Below are positions 6,019-10,325 of a DNA stretch of 10,325 nucleotides, one piece after another (position 1 is the first letter of the stretch; every line of letters starts with the position of its first letter). The notes beneath the pieces are model-generated. The model was not told the DNA's origin, made no database searches, and saw only the letters and a program-made list of their open reading frames with translations. The translations under genes were made by a program, and so were the position numbers. The stretch comes from Treponema sp. Lineage in GTDB: Bacteria > Spirochaetota > Spirochaetia > Treponematales > Breznakiellaceae. Where the stretch lies: NCBI GenBank assembly GCA_031281685.1, contig JAITFA010000211.1:1-10325 (forward strand). Reading direction: 5' to 3'.

Positions 6019-7170
6019 CTAAAAAGCCTGTTTCACCAGCTCAAAAGCCTCTTCCGAAGTAACGGTCCACGGCGAGTAGGCGATGAATTCCAGATCACGC
6101 GCTGCTTCGGCGATTGGAATCAGTCGATCCAGTACCAGATCGAGTTTCTGTAAATGGGATGGGAGGCCGTATTTTGCGAGACGGGCGCGTATAGCCGTAA
6201 GCGCCGCGTTTGCTGCCTCAGCCACGGAAAGCCCGTCTGTTGCCGCGCCCAGCAGGGTCGCAACTTTTGCCATTTTTTCAGGGCGCACGCTGATGAGCTT
6301 TTCAAGGATACGGGGAAGCAATATCGTGGCGCACTGCGTCTTTTCCACTGTAAACCGCCCGTGTATAGCATAAGCCAAACTGGTCCCAATACCCGGACTG
6401 CTCAAGGCTACGCCTAGGCTTGTAAACAGGATCGCGCTGAGGAAGTCCTCGACGCTTTTCTCATGGCCAGAAGTGACGATTAGGCGGGAATAATGATCCA
6501 ATGCCCGCTCAATCAGGGTATCAGAGAAGAAGTTCGCGCTTCGGGAACAATAAGCCTCAAGCGCGATACTCAGGGCGTCAAAGGTGGAGACTGGTTTGTC
6601 CGCCGCGTTCCTCATACACTCGCCGTCAAGCAAGAGCGCGGCGCACAAGCCTTTGGGCGATTTGATGAGTTTAACTGAACGGTCTCGCGGGTCAATGGCG
6701 ATAAAGTGTCGCGCAAACACAAACGGGTCGGCTTCGCCTAAGATTGCTATATATGGGAGAAAATCTTCTTTATGGCCAAGGGCATGAGCGCTTTCCGGGT
6801 CTTTGCCGTCCAACAGTTCGAAGATTTCCAGACCGGAGCGGGCGATGATAGCGGTGAGGCGGGCAATGGCCTGCGTTTTAAGCCCGCCAAACCCAATGAT
6901 CATTGAAGCGCGGGACCCGTGGGCAAGCTCGGCCATCGCATTTGCTGTGTCCGCCGTGGCGTAAGGGGTTATAGCGTCAAAGAGAATCGCCTCCACCCCC
7001 GCGTCCAGTAGAATCGTAATCAGCCGTTCAACCGCGTGCTTGTCAGCGAATTCTTGTTCAGTGGCAATAAGCGCCCTGGTACCATATGTTTTGCAAATGG
7101 TTCCAGCGCGGTTAAGGATATTCAAGCCAATAGTGAATTCGGGATCTATCTTAAATGAGAAATCGGTCAT
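6019..7170 (-). CDS. Degenerate iron-containing alcohol dehydrogenase-fold protein
   Basis: At 383 residues this matches the Fe-ADH/dehydroquinate-synthase-like superfamily in length and layout. The N-terminal half (residues 1-180) is Rossmann-like and the C-terminal half all-helical. Recognisable landmarks are degraded: the NAD-binding 'GGGS--D-AK' region is IGFGGLKTQAIAR (92-104). The metal-binding 'DAL-HA-EAY' is FDALSIALEAY (197-207), keeping the Asp but with Ile202 for His. 'HA--H' is LAYAIHGRF (265-273), with Tyr at the ligand position. 'HG--NA--LP' is KTQCATILLP, with Lys277 for His. Three of four metal ligands are therefore missing, and metal-dependent dehydrogenase activity is unlikely. 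The frame is intact, arguing for a retained different function. The start ATG at 7170 has no Shine-Dalgarno; no alternative start exists before the upstream in-frame stop. Confidence 0.78.
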   Translation of the reverse strand: MTDFSFKIDPEFTIGLNILNRAGTICKTYGTRALIATEQEFADKHAVERLITILLDAGVEAILFDAITPYATADTANAMAELAHGSRASMIIGFGGLKTQAIARLTAIIARSGLEIFELLDGKDPESAHALGHKEDFLPYIAILGEADPFVFARHFIAIDPRDRSVKLIKSPKGLCAALLLDGECMRNAADKPVSTFDALSIALEAYCSRSANFFSDTLIERALDHYSRLIVTSGHEKSVEDFLSAILFTSLGVALSSPGIGTSLAYAIHGRFTVEKTQCATILLPRILEKLISVRPEKMAKVATLLGAATDGLSVAEAANAALTAIRARLAKYGLPSHLQKLDLVLDRLIPIAEAARDLEFIAYSPWTVTSEEAFELVKQAF

Positions 7171-7176
7171 GTTGTT

Positions 7177-7215
7177 ATTATCGGAAAAAAATACTTCTCA
7201 AAACGCGCTCGTCAA
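7177..7215 (-). promoter_or_regulatory. Candidate promoter of the dehydrogenase-like/DUF1015 operon
   Basis: On the minus strand TTGACG (7215-7210) precedes TATTTT (7193-7188) by 16 bp, which would give a leader of only about 10 nt. A second -10-like box GATAAT (7182-7177) lies 6 nt before the ATG and would give an essentially leaderless transcript. Some promoter is needed here because the flgM terminator lies immediately upstream. Which box is used cannot be decided from sequence. Confidence 0.45.
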
Positions 7216-7251
7216 AAAAAATGGAACCGTCAGCACTAAGCACTGGTTCCA
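7214..7251 (-). terminator. Intrinsic terminator of rsmI-flgM
   Basis: Read on the minus strand, TGGAACC (7251-7245) and GGTTCCA (7228-7222) form a 7-bp stem around a 16-nt loop, followed directly by eight Ts (7221-7214). It lies 22 nt after the flgM stop. The end of the T-tract supplies the first bases of the TTGACG box of the next operon. Confidence 0.85.
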
Positions 7252-7273
7252 CTTTCACTAATCCCTTGCCAGC

Positions 7274-7558
7274 TTACCAACCGAAGGCTTCCATAAGCTT
7301 ATCCGCAGTGGCGTTAAGAATCGTATCATTGATATACGAAGGATCATTGATCTTTGCTTTCAACTCTGCGACTCGATCCGCACGAACATCTGGCGTTGCC
7401 GCCACGATTTCAGCCACATGGTACAGTTCAGCCTTTTCCACCGCGTCCGCAGAGAGCGAGATAGAGTCGGCGCAAGAGAACCCGCCGGTCTTACTAGCGT
7501 TATTCACATTCTTATTGGGCGAAATGGAATCGATATTACTTATACCATTGATCGTCAT
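7274..7558 (-). CDS. flgM: Anti-sigma-28 factor FlgM
   Basis: This is a 94-residue cytoplasmic regulator that binds sigma-28 (FliA/WhiG type) and holds late flagellar gene expression off until it is exported or released. The short disordered polar N-terminus (MTINGISNIDSISPNKN) is typical. The sigma-binding C-terminal half has the family pattern DSISLSADAVEKA (about 31-43) followed by PDVRADRVAELKAKINDPSY (about 56-75) and a final helix ending ATADKLMEAFGW. Ribosome binding site AAAGG is 8 nt before the ATG. The gene follows rsmI by 53 bp on the same strand and is followed by a strong terminator, so it is last in its unit. Confidence 0.87.
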   Translation of the reverse strand: MTINGISNIDSISPNKNVNNASKTGGFSCADSISLSADAVEKAELYHVAEIVAATPDVRADRVAELKAKINDPSYINDTILNATADKLMEAFGW

Positions 7559-7611
7559 AACATTATCCTTTTTCTAAGTTAAGTTGTTAAAGTATCGGCA
7601 TAGAGCCGCGC

Positions 7612-8304
7612 TTAGTTTACTTTCTTGTTGTGTTTGTTACCAGAGACATACACGGAAAATTCGCCTAAGCACTCATGTCTTGCGGCCAAAACCGCGCAGA
7701 CCTCCGCCACTGACCCGCGCAGGTACTCCTCATGGCACTTGGTCATCTCCCTTCCCACGCATACATAGCGTTCCCCGTCCAGTTCACTCAGGTCTTCCAT
7801 CAGTTTCATAATCCTGAACGGTGATTCATACACCACAAAAGCATAGCCCAGCGCCAACAGTTCCTTGAGCCGCGACTTACGCCGCCCCGGTTTAGGCGAC
7901 AGAAAGCCTTCAAAGACCACGCTCTTATCCATGCCCCCGGCCACACTCACCAGAGACGCAAACGCCGAAGCCCCCGGAATGGGGATAACCTCATGCCCCG
8001 CCTCTGCCACTGTTCTCGCCAGTATTGCCCCCGGATCGCTCAAAGCTGGCGTACCTGCGTCGCTGGCGTAGGCCACGGTCTTGCCCTCGTCCATGAGCGC
8101 GAGTACCTTATCCGCCGCCCGCGCCTCGTTTCCAGCCCTGCATGAGATGAGGGGAACGCTGATCCCGAAGTGGTTCAGTAGCTTCAGCGTTCTGCGGGTA
8201 TCCTCACATGCGACAAGATCGCTTGACTTGAGTATGTCCACCGCCCGGTAAGAAAGGTCGCCCAGATTCCCGATAGGTGTGCCGATAATGTATAAAACCG
8301 CCAT
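7612..8304 (-). CDS. rsmI: 16S rRNA (cytidine1402-2'-O)-methyltransferase RsmI
   Basis: RsmI uses S-adenosylmethionine to 2'-O-methylate C1402 in the decoding centre of 16S rRNA. All family blocks are present in order: YIIGTPIGNLGDLSYRA (5-21), ACEDTRRTLKLL (about 33-44), YASDAGTPALSDPG (about 74-87), PIPGASAFASLVSVAG (about 101-116), VFEGFLSPKPGRRKSRL (about 122-138), VYESPFRI (about 149-156) and CVGREMTKCHEEYLRGS. At 230 residues it ends right after the tetrapyrrole-methylase-type catalytic domain. It lacks the extra C-terminal helical domain found in many 270-290-residue homologues. The start ATG at 8304 fits the family N-terminus. An upstream in-frame ATG would add 51 residues with no family match and would overlap the divergent gene. 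There is no clear Shine-Dalgarno. Confidence 0.92.
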   Translation of the reverse strand: MAVLYIIGTPIGNLGDLSYRAVDILKSSDLVACEDTRRTLKLLNHFGISVPLISCRAGNEARAADKVLALMDEGKTVAYASDAGTPALSDPGAILARTVAEAGHEVIPIPGASAFASLVSVAGGMDKSVVFEGFLSPKPGRRKSRLKELLALGYAFVVYESPFRIMKLMEDLSELDGERYVCVGREMTKCHEEYLRGSVAEVCAVLAARHECLGEFSVYVSGNKHNKKVN

Positions 8305-8309
8305 GCCGT

Positions 8310-8315
8310 ATTGTA
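8310..8315 (-). promoter_or_regulatory. Candidate -10 box just before rsmI
   Basis: On the minus strand TACAAT (8315-8310) matches the -10 consensus at five of six positions and lies 5 nt before the ATG, which would start transcription at or very near the initiation codon. The hexamer 17 bp upstream (TTTCAA) is a poor -35. This agrees with the missing Shine-Dalgarno, but chance is quite possible. Confidence 0.25.
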
Positions 8316-8368
8316 CGTCAGTGGCGCATAGATTGAAACCCGTACCCATCGTGAGCCAGGGGGAAATT

Positions 8369-8791
8369 GTGATACAGCCATTGGCCTTCATCATTATCGG
8401 CGCCGCTTTACTCTGCCTGGGACTTTTCCTGTGGCGCCGTTCCAAACACAAAACCAAACGCTACTATAAACAAGCTGTTCCCCGCGCTTCGCCTCCAATA
8501 GGCCAGCCAGCGCGTTCTGGCGTTCCCCAGATTTGTCCGGTCTGTTCCGCCACGCTCCCAGCCAGCGAGCGTATCCGCTCCACGGTATACCCGCCAAGCA
8601 ACGGCTTTCGTATCATGCACATTCTTGGCTGTGTCTACTGCCTCGCTGGTGAGCGCGTCCGCGTCTGTCCTGTCTGCGGCAAGCCCCTCTCGCCCCACGA
8701 GACCCTGATAGCGCGTGTATCCGAGCGACCGGGGCGCACACACGTCCACGTGCTTGGCTGCACGCGATGCCGCGCCGCGAAACTGAAGTGA
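8369..8791 (+). CDS. Membrane-anchored protein with two tandem zinc ribbons
   Basis: This is a 140-residue protein of unknown function. One transmembrane helix (about residues 5-22) is followed by a strongly basic stretch (RRSKHKTKR), so the rest should face the cytoplasm. The soluble part holds two similar four-cysteine modules. The first is C56-x2-C59 ... C88-x2-C91 and the second C100-x2-C103 ... C131-x2-C134. Both open with CPVC, and their ends are alike (HILGCVYC and HVLGCTRC), which suggests internal duplication. Each could bind one zinc. GTG at 8369 was chosen because AGGGGG (8358-8363) lies 5 nt upstream. A longer in-frame ATG at 8279 would overlap the rsmI start and lacks a binding site. 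The gene is divergent from rsmI with 64 bp between the starts. Confidence 0.72.
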   Translation: MIQPLAFIIIGAALLCLGLFLWRRSKHKTKRYYKQAVPRASPPIGQPARSGVPQICPVCSATLPASERIRSTVYPPSNGFRIMHILGCVYCLAGERVRVCPVCGKPLSPHETLIARVSERPGRTHVHVLGCTRCRAAKLK

Positions 8792-8805
8792 GCGGAGCGA
8801 CACTT
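8786..8805 (+). terminator. Weak hairpin at end of zinc-ribbon gene
   Basis: AAGTG (8786-8790) pairs with CACTT (8801-8805) around a 10-nt loop, overlapping the stop codon, and is followed by TACCCCCTTTATTTA. The stem is short and the T-tract poor. It could be a weak terminator or nothing. Confidence 0.22.
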
Positions 8806-8846
8806 TACCCCCTTTATTTATATGCGCCCGACCTGTGCCTCGCGCC

Positions 8847-8880
8847 TTGATCGCTGTAGCATTAGGATACAGTATATACA
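8847..8880 (+). promoter_or_regulatory. Possible promoter of beta-helix protein gene
   Basis: TTGATC (8847-8852) is followed by the AT-rich stretch AGTATATACA (8871-8880). TATATA at 8873-8878 would be a good -10 box, but the 20-bp spacing is too long. With 17 bp the hexamer is the poor CAGTAT. The 113-bp gap before the gene probably holds its promoter, but the exact boxes are unclear. Confidence 0.25.
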
Positions 8881-8904
8881 TATTCAAATTAAAGGAGCGT
8901 TATT

Positions 8905-10035
8905 ATGAAAAATAACCTTGCAAAAACCAGTTCTCCGTTCTCCGTTACACCTCCTCGGCTGAATTTACTTTTACCCTTCTCTATCGCCCTTGTTTTCGCT
9001 TTTACGGCTGTCCCGGTGGACGCGGACGAGGGTACGGTCATTTCCGTTGCCAGCGGCGCGGATTGGACCAACGCCCTTGCCCGAATTAGCACGGACAGCG
9101 GCGGAACCAACACAGACTACAAGGTCTATATCCTAGACATACAGGGTGAGGTGTCCGTGCCGGGCGTAAGCTCGCCCAGCATCAGCGGCAGGTATAAAAC
9201 AGTGCGCCTCGCCGGGAGCGGGACCCTCGCCCTTTCAAGTTCCGGCAGTATCTTCCGCATAAGCACCTACCAGATCCTCATTATTGACGGACCCACTCTG
9301 AAAGGCAGGACGAATAACAACGCCTCCCTTGTGTATGTCAACAGCAGTAGTATTGAACTGAGGAACGGAACCATCACCGGCAATTCCTCCCGCTCCGATG
9401 GCGGCGGGGTGTATGTCAACGGCGGCTCCTTCGACATGTCAGGCGGAACCATCACTGGCAATTCCTCCGGCACTGAAGGCGGCGGGATGTATGTCAGAGC
9501 CGGAGGCTTCTCCATATCAGGCGGAATCATCACCGGCAATTCCTCCGGCACTGAAGGCGGCGGTATGTATGTCAGAGCCGGAGGCTTCGACATGTCAGGC
9601 GGAATCATCACCGGTAATTCTGCCGGCACTGAAGGCGGCGGAATGGCTGTCAGCAGCGGATCCGCCGTCATGTCCGGCGGAACTATCAGCGCCAATTCCG
9701 CTGCCGCTGGCGGCGGGGTGCTTATCACTATCACCGACGACCCCGGGATGTCTAGCAATAGTAAAACCTTCACCAAGATCGGCGGAACCATCTATGGCGA
9801 TACGGACAACATTGTTGGTAACGGCAACGCCACCGACAACACCGCAACCGCCACGACCGGCACAAACGGCAACGCAGTGTTAGTGGTAATTTACCATAAG
9901 GACAATCGTGAAGGCGCCTACTACTACTACCGCAACGAAACCTTGGGAGATGACGCCGACGGCAACATCAGCATCAAGGCTGAACTGCTGCCCGCCAAAA
10001 GCGGCGAAACCCTGAACGGCTGGACCAAGCGGTAA
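8905..10035 (+). CDS. Secreted beta-helix repeat protein
   Basis: This is a 376-residue exported protein, probably periplasmic or surface-exposed. The signal peptide has an unusually long N-region (about 18 residues) and a hydrophobic core at 20-36. Its likely signal-peptidase I site is after Ala40 (VDA/DEG). Residues 41-150 form strand-rich sequence typical of the capping part of right-handed parallel beta-helices. Four regular 26-residue units follow (153-178, 179-204, 205-230, 231-256) with pattern SGG-ITGNS--EGGGMYV--GGFDM, plus a diverged fifth. Such pectin-lyase-fold repeats occur in adhesins and polysaccharide-binding proteins. No catalytic residues or autotransporter barrel are seen. 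The C-terminal 85 residues include an odd GAYYYYRNE and end LNGWTKR. AAAGGAG (8891-8897) lies 7 nt before the ATG. Function and ligand unknown. Confidence 0.85.
   Translation: MKNNLAKTSSPFSVTPPRLNLLLPFSIALVFAFTAVPVDADEGTVISVASGADWTNALARISTDSGGTNTDYKVYILDIQGEVSVPGVSSPSISGRYKTVRLAGSGTLALSSSGSIFRISTYQILIIDGPTLKGRTNNNASLVYVNSSSIELRNGTITGNSSRSDGGGVYVNGGSFDMSGGTITGNSSGTEGGGMYVRAGGFSISGGIITGNSSGTEGGGMYVRAGGFDMSGGIITGNSAGTEGGGMAVSSGSAVMSGGTISANSAAAGGGVLITITDDPGMSSNSKTFTKIGGTIYGDTDNIVGNGNATDNTATATTGTNGNAVLVVIYHKDNREGAYYYYRNETLGDDADGNISIKAELLPAKSGETLNGWTKR
9361..9672 (+). repeat. Four in-frame 78-bp repeats
   Basis: Units begin at 9361, 9439, 9517 and 9595 and encode the 26-residue coils of the beta-helix protein. 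Units 2 and 3 are identical at 72 of 78 bases, counting by eye, whereas unit 1 and the second half of unit 4 are more diverged. That points to recent duplication or gene conversion between the central copies, and so to likely copy-number change between strains. Confidence 0.85.
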
Positions 10036-10121
10036 GGGACCGGCTTGACGATATTCGCCACTACCAGAAAATCATCAACGCGCTATGCCTCAGCAGAGAG
10101 CTATTGGACGCGGCGGATTGA
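9984..10121 (+). pseudogene. Possible remnant of a gene 3' end
   Basis: In another frame from the beta-helix gene, codons from 9984 to a TGA at 10119-10121 read without a stop. The part after that gene's stop codon is protein-like: LDDIRHYQKIINALCL then SRELLDAAD. There is no start codon or ribosome binding site, and an in-frame stop at 9981-9983 lies just upstream. It could be the tail of a deleted gene, an out-of-frame tail of the beta-helix protein, or chance. No family is recognised. Confidence 0.25.
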
Positions 10122-10162
10122 GGCAGCAGTGAAACCATGTTCCACTGGTACATACCACACCC

Positions 10163-10194
10163 AAAGGGCGGCAGAAATGGGATTGCTGCCCTTT
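10163..10194. terminator. Hairpin between convergent genes
   Basis: AAAGGG (10163-10168) and CAG (10172-10174) pair with CTGCCCTTT (10186-10194), leaving a CGG bulge and an 11-nt loop. It sits between the plus-strand beta-helix gene and the minus-strand chemotaxis gene, which is where a shared terminator would be expected. T-tracts on both sides are only three bases, so its strength is doubtful. Confidence 0.35.
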
Positions 10195-10226
10195 CCCAGC
10201 CGCGTGGACGCGCATCCCGTTTCCAC

Positions 10227-10325
10227 CTACACCTTAAACTTCGCCATTTCCTCTACCAGAGTGTTGATATTGGACGTGTTCTTTTCGCTGATCTTATTAA
10301 CGCGCATCATCGCGTCATTGATCTG
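10227..10325 (-). CDS. Methyl-accepting chemotaxis protein, C-terminal end (partial)
   Basis: The last 32 codons of a minus-strand gene enter from the right edge and end with TAG at 10229-10227. They read QINDAMMRVNKISEKN, then TSNINTLVEEMAKFKV. This is the closing segment of the cytoplasmic coiled coil of chemotaxis receptors: heptad-patterned I/N/I residues followed by the EE-(M/V/I)-x-(R/K)-FKV ending common in spirochaetal receptors. The receptor would signal to CheA/CheW at the cell pole. Sensor domain, length and start are outside the window, so the ligand is unknown. Confidence 0.8.
   Translation of the reverse strand, partial: QINDAMMRVNKISEKNTSNINTLVEEMAKFKV

Noticed and set aside
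7175..7184. Sigma-28 (flagellar) promoter suggested by CCGATAA near flgM
   Set aside because: The -10 matches GCCGATAA well, but the expected TAAA element 15 bp upstream is absent, and the box drives the dehydrogenase-like gene rather than a motility gene.
8408..8887. 159-codon minus-strand frame opposite the zinc-ribbon gene
   Set aside because: The plus strand encodes two four-cysteine modules with a good start signal; the antisense protein has no recognisable features.
9267..9791. 174-codon minus-strand frame rich in proline (PPSVPEELPVMIPPDM repeats)
   Set aside because: It is the antisense of the beta-helix repeats and owes its openness to their biased codons. It has no binding site.

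Overview
The window most resembles the chromosome of a Treponema-like spirochaete of roughly 50-55 % G+C. Five things point that way: a FlgM anti-sigma factor next to rsmI; a chemotaxis-receptor tail ending in EEMAKFKV; a solute-binding protein whose signal peptide ends in LFASGQQG; a secreted protein built from beta-helix repeats of the '[S]GG-IITGNS--EGGGMYV' kind; and mostly strong AAAGGAG-type ribosome binding sites. The genus is inferred from protein character, not from a search.

Left part (1-600): GC-rich sequence without a gene I can name. It holds only weak minus-strand open frames. At 605-673 lie an A-tract, a near-consensus promoter (TTGACA, 17 bp, TACTAT) and a palindromic LacI-type operator just after the predicted transcription start. 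This controls a plus-strand operon (769-4257) of two CUT1/LplB-LplC-type sugar ABC permeases and a 520-residue periplasmic binding protein. No ATPase gene is present, so the pump probably borrows a shared MsmX/UgpC-type ATPase. The substrate cannot be read from sequence.

Convergent intergenic region (4258-4667): no gene, but rich structure. It holds a GC-rich hairpin, six 23-bp tandem repeats whose junctions form small hairpins, and a 24-position inverted repeat. That inverted repeat pairs fully (with G-U pairs) only in RNA from the minus strand.

Middle (4668-8304, minus strand): two transcription units. The first is a degenerate iron-alcohol-dehydrogenase-fold protein lacking its metal ligands, followed 13 bp later by a DUF1015 protein. 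The second is rsmI-flgM (16S rRNA 2'-O-methyltransferase, then anti-sigma-28), ended by a clear intrinsic terminator. The T-tract of that terminator runs into the putative promoter of the next unit.

Right part (8369-10325): a membrane-anchored protein with two tandem zinc ribbons is divergent from rsmI. After it come a secreted beta-helix repeat protein, a possible gene remnant, a weak hairpin, and the 3' end of a methyl-accepting chemotaxis protein entering from the right edge on the minus strand.

I see no CRISPR array, tRNA, rRNA, insertion sequence or phage module. The points most worth a second look are the strand-specific RNA structures between the convergent genes, the metal-ligand-less dehydrogenase paired with DUF1015, and the operator of the sugar operon.
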